From positions 3,658,001 to 3,722,000 of the forward strand of contig NZ_JBDOIO010000003.1 in the NCBI RefSeq assembly GCF_039831995.1: a stretch of DNA of 64,000 nt, written 5' to 3'. The notes under the pieces were generated by a model. It was not told the DNA's origin. It ran no database searches and was given only the letters and a program-made list of their open reading frames with translations. How positions within the stretch are numbered: the first letter of the stretch is position 1; each line of letters starts with the position of its first letter. Positions 50,783-60,195 of the stretch are shown in pieces. The position numbers and the translations under genes were made by a program. This stretch comes from Paenibacillus pabuli (GTDB lineage Bacteria > Bacillota > Bacilli > Paenibacillales > Paenibacillaceae).

Positions 50783-53116
50783 ATGCCACAAGTTGTGATC
50801 AAGCCGAACAACCGCCAGCTTGCCTTTGATGATATGCGCATCTCGGTATATGCCGACCGTATTCTGGAAGGACTGGACATGCTGGACAAGGAACGTTTGG
50901 TACGCGGGGTTAACAGCAAACTTCGTCGGGACGAAGTAACCGGAGACGAGATCAGTAACGCTTTTATGATGAGCGCACTGGAACTGGTAACCAAAGAGGA
51001 GCCAAACTGGAAATTTGCGGCGGCCCGCTCCCTGCTCACTTCCCTTTACAAAAAAGCGGCTACCAACCGTAGATATAAATCTTATCCGGACGAGCCTTAC
51101 GGTGCATTCCACCCTCTCCTTGTAGACCTCGTGAAAAAAGGCATCTACCGTGAAGAACTATTGGAATGCTACACCAAAGAACAAATTGACGAACTGGCGG
51201 AATGCATTGATTACCGTAACGATTTGCTCTTTGATTACATCGGCTTGCTCACACTGGCAGAACGCTACCTCGCACACGACTTTGACGGCAAAGTAATGGA
51301 GCTGCCTCAAGAGCGCTACATGGTTATCGCCATGTACCTGATGCACCAGGAGCCTGCTGAGAACCGTATGCATCTGGTTAAGGAAGCCTATTGGGCAATG
51401 AGCAACATGTATATGACGGCTGCAACGCCAACCATGTCCAATGCAGGTAAAAAAGTGGCTGGACAACTCTCCAGCTGCTTCATCGATACGGTGGACGACT
51501 CGCTTGAAGGTATCTTCGATTCCAATACGGATGTAGCTAGACTTAGCAAAATGGGCGGCGGTATCGGTGTTTACCTCGGTAAAGTCAGAGCCCGTGGTTC
51601 GGATATCCGTGGTCATAAAAACACAAGCTCCGGCGTAATCCCTTGGATTCGTCAATTGAATAATACAGCAGTTAGCGTAGACCAGCTGGGAACACGCAAG
51701 GGTGCAATTGCCGTTTATCTGGACGTCTTCCACAAAGACATTCTGGCCTTCCTGGATCTGAAGCTGAACAACGGTGACGAGCGGATGCGTGCGCATGACG
51801 TATTCCACGGCGTATGTCTGCCTGACCTGTTCATGGAGCGCGTAGCGAGCCGCGGCGAGTGGAGCCTGTTCTGCCCGCATGAAACGAAAAAGGTTATGGG
51901 CTGGAAAGACGAAAATGGCCGCGCACTCGGCTTGGAGGATTTCTATGACGAATCCTTCGGCGAAGGCACATTCCGCGAAAAGTATGAAGAAGCGGTAAAC
52001 CACCCGCTGTTGTCCCGTATTACCGTACAAGCCATCGACATTATGAAACGCGTAATGAAGTCACAACTCGAAACAGGTACGCCTTATATGTTCTATCGCG
52101 ATACGGTTAACCGTTCTAATCCGAACAGTGCCCATGGCATGGTGTACTCTTCCAACCTCTGTACCGAAATCATGCAGAACCAGTCTGCAACGGTAGTAGA
52201 AAAGGAAGAACTCGTAACCAAGGATGGACAAACACGCATCGTGATTTCCAAAGTACCTGGCGACTTCGTGGTCTGCAACCTGAACTCCATTCACTTGGCA
52301 CGTGCCGTGCCTCATAACGTACTGGAGCGTCTGGTACCTATCCAGGTCCGTATGCTGGACAACGTTATTGACATCAACAACATTGAAGTACTGCAAGCCC
52401 AATATACCAACAGCCAATATCGTGCCGTAGGTTTGGGTACATTTGGACTTCATCACCTGCTTGCCCTTGAAGGCATCCGTTGGGAGTCCGATGAGGCTGT
52501 AACCTATAATGATAACCTGTACGAAAAAATCAATTATCTGCTCGTCAAAGCCAGCATGGAACTGTCCAAGGAAAAAGGACACTATCCGAAGTTCAAAGGT
52601 TCCGACTGGGAGAGCGGCAAGTACTTCGAGCAGCGGGATTACACGACGGGTGAGCGCGTAGGCGAATTCGTAACAACCGAACAATGGAAAGAGCTGCAAG
52701 CTGAAGTTCAGCAAAACGGTGTACGTAACGCCTGGTTGTTCGCGATCGCACCAAATGGTTCAACATCCATTATTGCCGGATCTACTGCTAGTATCGACCC
52801 GCTCTATGAATTATTGTCCTATGAAGAGAAAACAACGTACAAGATTGCCAACCCGGCACCGGACCTGTCGGACAAAACTATCTGGTACTACAAAACAGCC
52901 TTCCTGGTGGATCAGCATGCTTCCATCAACATGGCTTCAGCCCGTCAACGTCACGTCGATCAGGGACAAAGCTTCAACCTGTATGTTCGTCCTGATATCA
53001 AAGCAACGGAGTTCCTTGAACTGCATCTGCATGCCTGGAGAGCAGGTCTGAAATCGACCTATTATGTTCGCAGCCGTGCATTGACGATTGAAGAATGTGA
53101 CTCCTGCGCAAGCTGA
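50783..53116 (+). CDS. nrdA: Class I ribonucleoside-diphosphate reductase, large subunit
   Basis: 777 residues. Reduces ribonucleoside diphosphates to deoxyribonucleotides with NrdB. A short N-terminal segment (VIKPNNRQLAFDDMRISVYADRILEGLD) looks like a partial ATP-cone remnant. The barrel keeps SNAGKKVAGQLSSCFIDTVDDSLEGIF (active-site Cys pair member), MGGGIGVYLGKVRARGSDIRG, NSAHGMVYSSNLCTEIMQNQ, GDFVVCNLNSIHLARAV and NGSTSIIAGSTASIDPLY. A C-terminal CDSC pair re-reduces the active site. The start is the ATG at 50783 after GCGAGGAA; the frame is open upstream but has no ribosome site. Followed by nrdB with a terminator in between. Confidence 0.95.
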   Translation: MPQVVIKPNNRQLAFDDMRISVYADRILEGLDMLDKERLVRGVNSKLRRDEVTGDEISNAFMMSALELVTKEEPNWKFAAARSLLTSLYKKAATNRRYKSYPDEPYGAFHPLLVDLVKKGIYREELLECYTKEQIDELAECIDYRNDLLFDYIGLLTLAERYLAHDFDGKVMELPQERYMVIAMYLMHQEPAENRMHLVKEAYWAMSNMYMTAATPTMSNAGKKVAGQLSSCFIDTVDDSLEGIFDSNTDVARLSKMGGGIGVYLGKVRARGSDIRGHKNTSSGVIPWIRQLNNTAVSVDQLGTRKGAIAVYLDVFHKDILAFLDLKLNNGDERMRAHDVFHGVCLPDLFMERVASRGEWSLFCPHETKKVMGWKDENGRALGLEDFYDESFGEGTFREKYEEAVNHPLLSRITVQAIDIMKRVMKSQLETGTPYMFYRDTVNRSNPNSAHGMVYSSNLCTEIMQNQSATVVEKEELVTKDGQTRIVISKVPGDFVVCNLNSIHLARAVPHNVLERLVPIQVRMLDNVIDINNIEVLQAQYTNSQYRAVGLGTFGLHHLLALEGIRWESDEAVTYNDNLYEKINYLLVKASMELSKEKGHYPKFKGSDWESGKYFEQRDYTTGERVGEFVTTEQWKELQAEVQQNGVRNAWLFAIAPNGSTSIIAGSTASIDPLYELLSYEEKTTYKIANPAPDLSDKTIWYYKTAFLVDQHASINMASARQRHVDQGQSFNLYVRPDIKATEFLELHLHAWRAGLKSTYYVRSRALTIEECDSCAS

Positions 53117-53144
53117 TCGATAGATTACGAGTTTCACGATGACC

Positions 53145-53195
53145 ACCAGGGCATCCTGTTTTGATTGCAAAATAGCGCTGCCCTGGTACTTTTTT
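53145..53195 (+). terminator. Terminator between nrdA and nrdB
   Basis: ACCAGGGCA ... TGCCCTGGT (9 bp) with an inner TTTTG/CAAAA stem, followed by ACTTTTTT. Ends most nrdA transcripts; nrdB starts 83 bases later. Confidence 0.8.
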
Positions 53196-53277
53196 GCCCA
53201 AATAACGATCACAGCATCCCAGCGATGTTGATATAGATGCCTGTTATAAACAGTTTGAATTAAGGAGTGAACGGAAT

Positions 53278-54309
53278 ATGCAAGTACAGAAAATTTTCAA
53301 TACGGAAGCACCTAACCAATCCACTCGAATCATTGAAGGTGAGTGCTCCGGGATCCTGAACTGGAACGACATTCGCATGCCTCATATGTACAAGCTTTAC
53401 AAAGTACTGCTGCTCAACCACTGGATCGCTGACGAAATTCCAATGTCCAAGGATGCATCCCAATTTGCCCAATTGGATCCGGAAGAACAGCGTACATTCA
53501 AAATCAACATTTCCTTGCTGGCTGTACTGGATTCCATGCAAACGATGTTTGTGGGTGACGTTAAACGGTACTTCACCGATTCTTCGCTCGAAGCGATCTC
53601 GGCCATTATCGGACAGCAGGAAGTGGTTCATAACCAATCGTATTCCTACGTTCTGTCTTCCATCGTGTCCGACCGGGAACAGAAAGAGATTTTCGAATAC
53701 TGGAAACATGATCCCGTACTGCTTGACCGCAACCGGTTCATTGCCGACATCTACCAAAGCTTCCGGGACGAGCCGTCTCCACAGACATTCTTCCAAGCAA
53801 TGGTAGCCGATTTAGTACTTGAAGGCATTTTCTTCTACAGTACATTCGCCTTCTTCTACAACCTGGCTCGTGACCAGAAGATGATGGCAACCAGCCAAAT
53901 GATCTCTTACATTCAGCGTGATGAGAATCAGCACTGTTACTTCTTCGCAGAAGTGTTCAAACAGCTGCTTGTTGATTTCCCTGAGCTGAATACGCCAGAG
54001 AACATGGACTATGTTTACAAAACGATTAACCGTGCCGTCGAGCTGGAAACCAACTGGGCACACTACACACTCAGCAATGTTCGCGGAATTGACCTGAACG
54101 AGTTGGAAGATTACATCAAGTACATCGCCAACAAACGTCTGCGTCTCATGGGCATGGAAAAAGCTTACGAAGGCGTGGATGTGAACTGCATGCCTTGGAT
54201 CAAGCCTTTCTCTGATGAAGCGCTCAATGCAACGAAAACGGACTTCTTCGAAGCCAAATCCCGTAACTATGGTAAAGTCGGCGACGACAACGGATTCGAC
54301 GATTTGTAA
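53278..54309 (+). CDS. nrdB: Class I ribonucleoside-diphosphate reductase, small subunit
   Basis: 343 residues. Metal ligands and radical Tyr sit at positions equivalent to E. coli numbering: Asp85, Glu115, His118 (QQEVVHNQSYSYV), Tyr122, Glu182 (LEGIFFYS), Glu216 and His219 (RDENQHCYFFAEV). The intact Tyr radical site and the helix-rich ferritin fold mark a functional class I beta subunit; the metal (Fe or Mn) cannot be told here. AAGGAGTG precedes the ATG. In the same direction as nrdA but separated by a terminator, so it may have its own promoter. Confidence 0.95.
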   Translation: MQVQKIFNTEAPNQSTRIIEGECSGILNWNDIRMPHMYKLYKVLLLNHWIADEIPMSKDASQFAQLDPEEQRTFKINISLLAVLDSMQTMFVGDVKRYFTDSSLEAISAIIGQQEVVHNQSYSYVLSSIVSDREQKEIFEYWKHDPVLLDRNRFIADIYQSFRDEPSPQTFFQAMVADLVLEGIFFYSTFAFFYNLARDQKMMATSQMISYIQRDENQHCYFFAEVFKQLLVDFPELNTPENMDYVYKTINRAVELETNWAHYTLSNVRGIDLNELEDYIKYIANKRLRLMGMEKAYEGVDVNCMPWIKPFSDEALNATKTDFFEAKSRNYGKVGDDNGFDDL

Positions 54310-54345
54310 GTTCAATCATAGCGTACAGAAGATACAATACCTCCA

Positions 54346-54375
54346 TAAAACACTCCCTTTACGGGAGTGTTTTTG
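54346..54375 (+). terminator. Terminator of nrdB
   Basis: AAAACACTCCC-TTTA-CGGGAGTGTTTTTG. Confidence 0.92.
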
Positions 54376-54462
54376 TTACGTTTTGTACCCTTCCCCCCAT
54401 TGATGAAACTTCTGGGATATAATGGAGGAGGTTTGAATCTTCTATTGAAATGAGGCAAAGGA

Positions 54463-55434
54463 ATGGAACGAGAACTGCTCGATCAATTGAATACCTGGCA
54501 TGACCAGGACCAGTTCAGTCTCATTATTAAACACATTGAACAGATTCCTGTACCAAATCGGGATTATGACCTGACAGGTCATCTTGCGAGAGCATATAAC
54601 AATAGTGCACTATACCGTGAAGCCATTCAGCAGCTTAAATCCATTGAAGAACAAGGCAAATGGGATCCCTTGTGGCAATTCCGTCTGGGTTATGCCTATT
54701 ACCATATGGCCTTGTACGATCAGGCACTGCATGCGTTTGAACAGGCAGACCGGCTTCAGCCTTATGACGGATCGACACTCGAATTTTTGAATTCGACCCG
54801 TTCCAAAGTTGTGAAGATGCAGCGGAACCGGCAGCGTCATCTGGAGAAGCTGGCTGAATGGGAACAAAGCGGGATGCAGAATCATCTCAGAGCAGCTTCA
54901 GGCTCCTACGATCCCTCCACGTTTTGGGAGCAGAGTGACTACGCACTGAGCAGCTATGTTTCTCCCCCTTTTGATGAAAGCCAGATCATCTCTACAGAGC
55001 AGGAACTGGGGTACAAACTGCCTGCGTCCTATATTCAATTAATGAACACTCAAAACGGAGGAATCCCTTCACGTACGGTTTTCCCTACAGAAGAAGCCAC
55101 ATCCTGGGCGGAAGATCATATCGCCATTTCCGGCATTATGGGCATTGGGCATATCAAATCCTATTCTCTTACCGGAGAGTTGGGGAGCCGCTTCATGATT
55201 GAGGATTGGGGATACCCTGATCTGGGCATTGTGATCTGTGACTGTCCATCTGCCGGTCATGATGTCGTGATGCTTGATTATCGTTTCTGCGGCCCGCAGG
55301 GTGAGCCATGCGTTGTACATGTGGACCAGGAAGATGATTATGAGATTACCTACCTGGCACCGAGCTTCGAATCATTTGTTCGTGGACTGGTGGATGAGGA
55401 TACATTCGATTTGGAAGAAGAGGACGAGGACTAA
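54463..55434 (+). CDS. TPR plus SMI1/KNR4 (SUKH) protein
   Basis: 323 residues. The first 110 are TPR-like (LARAYNNSALYREAIQQLKSI, FRLGYAYYHMALYDQALHAFEQADRLQP). From about 175 a SUKH/SMI1-KNR4 domain (IISTEQELGYKLPASYIQLMNTQNGGIPSR ... ISGIMGIGHIKSYSLTGELGSRFMIEDWGYPDLGIVICDCPSAGHDVVMLDYRFCGPQGEPCVVHVDQEDDYEITYLAPSFESFVRGL). SUKH domains act as immunity proteins in toxin systems but also occur in unrelated housekeeping contexts; no toxin gene is nearby, so immunity is not implied. GCAAAGGA precedes the ATG. Single gene, closely followed by an APH-type kinase gene 17 bases on. Confidence 0.85.
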   Translation: MERELLDQLNTWHDQDQFSLIIKHIEQIPVPNRDYDLTGHLARAYNNSALYREAIQQLKSIEEQGKWDPLWQFRLGYAYYHMALYDQALHAFEQADRLQPYDGSTLEFLNSTRSKVVKMQRNRQRHLEKLAEWEQSGMQNHLRAASGSYDPSTFWEQSDYALSSYVSPPFDESQIISTEQELGYKLPASYIQLMNTQNGGIPSRTVFPTEEATSWAEDHIAISGIMGIGHIKSYSLTGELGSRFMIEDWGYPDLGIVICDCPSAGHDVVMLDYRFCGPQGEPCVVHVDQEDDYEITYLAPSFESFVRGLVDEDTFDLEEEDED

Positions 55435-55451
55435 ACACGCAGGAGGCCCTT

Positions 55452-56486
55452 ATGACAACCCGAATTTACTTTGCTACCCACAAAATTGGCGATGTTGCAT
55501 TCTCTTCACTTCAAGAAGCAATCCATCAATTCGACCTAGGAATCCTTGAAGATTACAAACAAACTGAAAAGGGCGTAATGGGCCAGACACTACTCGTCCG
55601 TACCTCTCAAGGGGAGTATATTCTGAAAGGCAACCCACTGTATGTCGGACAGCTGCAGGAAGAACAATTTTTCGCCCAGCAGCTCGCAGAGCACACCACC
55701 ATTCCTGTCCCCGTCCCCTACCTGCTCCAAAAAAGCACGGATTTGCTGGGCTGGAGTTACGCGATCATGCCTCGTTTACCAGGAAGACACCTGTATGATT
55801 CGTCACTCCAGAACGCACTCGGACAGGATGAGCAAGAAGAGATTGCCTCCATGCTTGCGCATAGCCTGATCGAACTGTACCGATGGAAGGTACCAGATGC
55901 TGGCGAGTATGATCCTATAGCCGGGCGAATCGTTCCTTTCGCCGGTACTTATCTCGACTGGCTGTATGGGACCATCCTTCACTGGCTGCTGGATGCCCAG
56001 AAGTACTCTGTCATTACGGATGAGGATATCGAGTGGGTTGATGAGCAGCTCAAGAATGCAGAGACTGCATTCCAGGCCATGCCTGTTCCTGGCTTTGTCA
56101 TGGGAGATTTCAAGGTGGAGAACTTTGTCATTCAGAAGAGCGGTGACCATGCTTCCGATTGGCGGATTAGCGGCCTGTTTGATTTTACCACCTCGTATTT
56201 CGGGGATGGTACGGCAGATCTGACCAAAATGACAGCCATGTATATACATAAAAATCAGCCCGAGCTTGCCAAGCGCTTTCTACACACTTACCGGGAACTT
56301 GTCTGCGCGGACGATGAGGAACGATGCAAACACTTCGCTGTTCGCTTAGGGATCCATCTGCTGTATCAGCGAATCTTGGTATGGGGCGAAGCCAAAGCGA
56401 CCAATCGGGTCACATGGGAGGCAGACCTGCCTTTTGCAGCCTGGGCGCAGCAATATATCGATTCTATACTCGACTTGATTGATTAG
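55452..56486 (+). CDS. Aminoglycoside-phosphotransferase-fold kinase
   Basis: 344 residues. APH/choline-kinase fold: YAIMPRLPGRHLYD lobe connector, catalytic segment MGDFKVENFVI (Asp and Asn kept, the usual His before Gly is Met), and the Mg-binding GLFDFTTSYFGDG. The first beta strands include GVMGQTLLVRTSQGEYILKG, a typical nucleotide-binding start. The family covers antibiotic, thiamine, homoserine and other small-molecule kinases; the substrate is unknown. The start follows CAGGAGGCC and lies 17 bases after the SUKH gene, so they are likely cotranscribed. Confidence 0.85.
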   Translation: MTTRIYFATHKIGDVAFSSLQEAIHQFDLGILEDYKQTEKGVMGQTLLVRTSQGEYILKGNPLYVGQLQEEQFFAQQLAEHTTIPVPVPYLLQKSTDLLGWSYAIMPRLPGRHLYDSSLQNALGQDEQEEIASMLAHSLIELYRWKVPDAGEYDPIAGRIVPFAGTYLDWLYGTILHWLLDAQKYSVITDEDIEWVDEQLKNAETAFQAMPVPGFVMGDFKVENFVIQKSGDHASDWRISGLFDFTTSYFGDGTADLTKMTAMYIHKNQPELAKRFLHTYRELVCADDEERCKHFAVRLGIHLLYQRILVWGEAKATNRVTWEADLPFAAWAQQYIDSILDLID

Positions 56487-56524
56487 AGAAGCCTATTTTT
56501 AATACGATGAAAAAAACACCAAAA

Positions 56525-56563
56525 AACCGGCCGAAGCAGGGCAACTCCCCTGCTTCGGCCGGT
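56525..56563. terminator. Bidirectional terminator
   Basis: AACCGGCCGAAGCAGGG ... CCCTGCTTCGGCCGGTT, 17-bp perfect arms, between convergent genes. Confidence 0.92.
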
Positions 56564-56582
56564 TCATTTATATTCGATAAGC

Positions 56583-58394
56583 TTAGACTTGCGTTACAGG
56601 CGCTTCCTGATGCTTCTGCAGGAACTCTAGCATCCGCCGATACACGAGGATCTCATTCGTCCTTCTGGAGAAGCCGTGACCCTCATCGTCCAGTACGATA
56701 TACTCCACGTCCACGCCTTTGTCCTGGAGCGCCGCCACAATTTGATCCGACTCAGCCTTCACAACCCTTGGATCATTTGCTCCTTGAATGACAAGCATGG
56801 GGTTGACCATCTGGTCGAGATAGGTGATCGGCGAATCTTTTGTTAACCGTTCCCGATCTCGAACCGGATCACCCAGCCAGTTATCCATCATCGGCTTCCA
56901 ATCCTCCGGTACGGATTCCAGGAACGTAAACAGGTTGCTTGGCCCAAAGATATCGACTGCTGCCCGGAACAACTCGGAATGGCGGCCTGCAAGCAGCAGA
57001 GTCATGTACCCGCCGTAACTGCCCCCGACCACAAACAGGCGATCTGGTGAGGAGATACCTTGGTCAAACAGCCAGTTTATGCCGGCAACACAGTCAAGTC
57101 TCGGCCCCTCGCCCCAGTCCCTCTCTACCATCTTCACAAATTCGGCACCATACCCGGTGCTTCCCCGGAAGTTCGGTGCAAAAATATGATAACCTTGAGC
57201 CAGCATCAGCTGAAACATCGGCCGAAAAAACTTCGCTTCCGAGGCCTGCGGTCCGCCATGCGGCCAAAACACGGTATAACCGTTGGCCTGCTCCGGTTTG
57301 GCTTTAAACAAAAGCGCCTCAATTTCCAGCCCGTCATATGAGTTGTACCGAACCATGTCTGGATAGACCAGATCATCCGGATCAAGCCCTGTTACCCGGT
57401 TAGCCGTCAGAGATTCCCAAGAGTCACTACCCGCAGGCAAACGATAAATATTATGTGGCTGAATCGCCCCCCGGCCAAGGATGTACACATTGCCAGCTTT
57501 GGTTACGCGCGCGTGTTCTACCGTATCAAGTGGCATGTCGAGGCGCCGAGGCTGCACAGCATCTTTGCCCAGAACGTACATCCGGTTCTCCGTACCTGTG
57601 AGCGTCCAGAAGTACAGTGTTTCCGATGCCTCATGCCAGCGAATCATCTCCACGTCCTCCCCTTCGACTTTGCACAAAGGTCGGAACTCGCGGTTATCCA
57701 GTCTATATTCAGCCACATAGGAATATGCTTCGTTATCATTGGTAGTCAGCAGAAGCCGATGGTCATCTGCAAAAAGAATATCGGATACCTGGCTTTGTCG
57801 CTGCGAGTCGGGCAGAATCGATATAATCTCCCCTTCACGGTGCAGTTGCGCCGTCTGATACGTATTGGAATACATTTTCAACACCACAAAGCTCTTCTCA
57901 TCGGAACTTACTGCAACCAAGTGGCTCGTCGCTTCTTCCCCGCTGTGCAAAAGCACGTCCTCTCCCGTCTCCAGGTCAATTCGACGTGAATTGAGATAAT
58001 TCGGGTTACCCGCACTCGTTACGTAATACAGGCGCTGCCCATCCTCGGACAACTCGGAGAAATAACAGCGGTCATTCGGCTCTGCAGACACAATTGACAG
58101 TGGCACGCCACCTTCGGGTTTAAGGGCATATAGATGATAGTTCTCATCGCCGTCCCGATCAAACGCTGTGAGGATATGGCGTCCAAGCGGGTCGGGTTTG
58201 ATAAACTGACTGCTCTGATTCAAATACGTCAAGGGATACGGGTATCCACCCGGCAAATCCATAGCCCAGATATTCGGTTCACCGTTCAGATTGCTGTCAA
58301 AAAACAAACGTTTCTCGTCAGCCGATACGGCAAAGTGCGAAATCCGATACGTCTGGAAATATTGCTCTACATCCGGTTTGGGAAACTGAAGCAT
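56583..58394 (-). CDS. S9-family prolyl-oligopeptidase-like serine peptidase
   Basis: 603 residues. N-terminal beta-propeller (many blade repeats; about 20-360) and a C-terminal alpha/beta hydrolase with nucleophile elbow GGSYGG, acid in GANDPRV and His in DEGHGFSRR. S9 peptidases cleave short peptides after Pro or Ala, with the propeller limiting access; this one is acylaminoacyl-peptidase-like. No signal peptide, so cytosolic. The start is the ATG at 58394, six bases after GAGGAGG; a TTG six bases earlier touches it. Single gene. Confidence 0.92.
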   Translation of the reverse strand: MLQFPKPDVEQYFQTYRISHFAVSADEKRLFFDSNLNGEPNIWAMDLPGGYPYPLTYLNQSSQFIKPDPLGRHILTAFDRDGDENYHLYALKPEGGVPLSIVSAEPNDRCYFSELSEDGQRLYYVTSAGNPNYLNSRRIDLETGEDVLLHSGEEATSHLVAVSSDEKSFVVLKMYSNTYQTAQLHREGEIISILPDSQRQSQVSDILFADDHRLLLTTNDNEAYSYVAEYRLDNREFRPLCKVEGEDVEMIRWHEASETLYFWTLTGTENRMYVLGKDAVQPRRLDMPLDTVEHARVTKAGNVYILGRGAIQPHNIYRLPAGSDSWESLTANRVTGLDPDDLVYPDMVRYNSYDGLEIEALLFKAKPEQANGYTVFWPHGGPQASEAKFFRPMFQLMLAQGYHIFAPNFRGSTGYGAEFVKMVERDWGEGPRLDCVAGINWLFDQGISSPDRLFVVGGSYGGYMTLLLAGRHSELFRAAVDIFGPSNLFTFLESVPEDWKPMMDNWLGDPVRDRERLTKDSPITYLDQMVNPMLVIQGANDPRVVKAESDQIVAALQDKGVDVEYIVLDDEGHGFSRRTNEILVYRRMLEFLQKHQEAPVTQV

Positions 58395-58527
58395 GACCAA
58401 CCTCCTCGGGAATGAACAAAATTATTTAACGGTGGTGAATTAAGGTATACCTGTCCATATTACAGGAAATTCCATTGTTTACACAATACTCATGTCAGGT
58501 TCCTCCACATAGATTCCTTGTCTATTT

Positions 58528-58947
58528 TTACGTATAAAAAGTCATATGTGGTTTATCTTCACGATAATAATCCAGTCTTTGCTTCATGGTGCCTGTGTGC
58601 AGTTCGAACAGATGACCATCGGGATCCGTGAAATAAACAGACCTTGCATCTTTGGGATCACGCGCTCTGCCAGGAAGAATATCAGCCCCTGCTGCCTGTA
58701 GCTCTTGCACAGACTTATCAAACTCCTCTTCCTTCACAGTGAATGCAATATGTGTATAGGTTCGTTCAGTATAATTGCGAATAACATCTTCCTGATTCAA
58801 AGCGATCCAGAGACCAGCCAGTTCAAAATACGCCAGCTTGCGGCCCTTCACCTGAATCCGGGCACCGAGAGCCTGCTCATAAAAGGTAATGGACCGTTCC
58901 AGATTGGATACGGAAAAGCACAGATGATTGATTCCTTGAATATTCAC
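58528..58947 (-). CDS. fosB: FosB, metallothiol transferase
   Basis: 139 residues, same length and order of motifs as B. subtilis FosB (GINHLCFSVSNLERSITFYEQALGARI, YTHIAFTV, RDPKDARSVYFTDPDGHLFELHTGTMKQRLDYY). Metal ligands His8, the YTHIAF His and the Glu of FELHTGT are kept. FosB enzymes use bacillithiol and a divalent metal to inactivate fosfomycin. Core-gene context (no mobile element) suggests an intrinsic chromosomal copy. GGAGCGAGTG precedes the ATG at 58947. Confidence 0.93.
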   Translation of the reverse strand: MNIQGINHLCFSVSNLERSITFYEQALGARIQVKGRKLAYFELAGLWIALNQEDVIRNYTERTYTHIAFTVKEEEFDKSVQELQAAGADILPGRARDPKDARSVYFTDPDGHLFELHTGTMKQRLDYYREDKPHMTFYT

Positions 58948-59103
58948 TCGCTCCTGACACCTCCATTATTTTGATCACCCACATCCTTATTATGGTATAT
59001 TTCTCCTTCAAAAAACAAATGACTTCTTCCCTCGCCGCACCTTCTTCTGGGCGAATGCATAGCTTAGGCGTATCAATGAATGTTCGAGGAGGATGCAAAG
59101 CGA

Positions 59104-60003
59104 ATGAATCCTGTCTACCCTTTTTATGGTGTGAAGACGGTCTGCAAAGAGCAGAATTTGGCATTCCCACCCCAGCATCAGAACCAGCAGCCCGGCCTGG
59201 AAACGCTCATGGTACCTGAACCCATTAGCGAGGACCCGGCTTATATCGGCAGCTGCAAGCTGGATGGCAAAGTAGCCATCATCACGGGCGGGGACAGTGG
59301 AATTGGCAGAGCCGCCGCCATTGCTTTTGCCAAGGAAGGTGCCGATATTGTCATTGCTTACCTGTATGAACGGACAGACGCCGAGTGGACTCGGGACCGC
59401 ATTGTGGAGCTGGGCCAGCGCTGCCTGCTCATTGAGATCGATCTTCGGCTGAAGAAGAATTGTGATGCTGTCATCCGCACAACGATGGAAACCTTCGGGA
59501 AAATAGACATTCTGGTCAACAATCACGCCGTGCAGTATGTGCAGCCGAGCATTGTCGACATAACGGAGGAACAGCTCTACCATACGTTTCAGACCAATGT
59601 GTTTTCCTATTTTTTTCTGATTCAGGCCGCACTCCCGCATATGTGCCAAGGGGCTTCCATCATCAACACGGCTTCCATTACAGCCTATAAGGGAAATGTA
59701 CAGCTGATCGACTACTCCTCCACCAAAGGGGCTGTTGTCTCCCTGACACGCGTACTCGCCAAATCGCTGGCATCTCAGGGAATTCGGGTCAATTGCGTAG
59801 CTCCCGGTCCCATCTGGACGCCGCTCATTCCCTCCAGCTTCTCTGCTGAGGATGTGCAGGTGTTTGGAACCGAAACACCCATGGGACGTGCAGGCCAGCC
59901 GTATGAACTGGCCGCTGCCTATGTCTATCTCGCATCGCGTGATTCTTCGTATGTAACCGGTGAGTGCATTCATATCAACGGCGGCGATATGGTGACCACG
60001 TAA
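59104..60003 (+). CDS. SDR-family oxidoreductase
   Basis: 299 residues. Classical SDR core after a 55-residue N-terminal extension: GGDSGIGRAAAIAFAKEGADIV (NAD(P) motif), LVNNHAVQYVQ (NNxA), Ser-Tyr-Lys catalytic set in SIINTASITAYKGNVQLIDYSSTKGAVV, and PGPIWTPL. The extended type resembles Bacillus YhdF/YhxC-like general-stress reductases. The start is the ATG at 59104 after AGGAGG with an 11-base gap; an ATG at 59080 includes the ribosome site itself. The substrate is unknown. Confidence 0.88.
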   Translation: MNPVYPFYGVKTVCKEQNLAFPPQHQNQQPGLETLMVPEPISEDPAYIGSCKLDGKVAIITGGDSGIGRAAAIAFAKEGADIVIAYLYERTDAEWTRDRIVELGQRCLLIEIDLRLKKNCDAVIRTTMETFGKIDILVNNHAVQYVQPSIVDITEEQLYHTFQTNVFSYFFLIQAALPHMCQGASIINTASITAYKGNVQLIDYSSTKGAVVSLTRVLAKSLASQGIRVNCVAPGPIWTPLIPSSFSAEDVQVFGTETPMGRAGQPYELAAAYVYLASRDSSYVTGECIHINGGDMVTT

Positions 60004-60195
60004 GCTCAAACGTAGTGAAAGCCAATAAGTATTGAATAAAATATGATGTACTTCCTTACCCGATTTATCGTCTATGTCAGGTTGGATTTGGCAGGTTCAG
60101 CAGGAGATTCATGATCTTGTTCCGAAGTGGGTTAGGAGTATAGCATCCGGTCATACCGGAACCTGACATCTTGGGACAAGGAGCTGAACCGTCTG

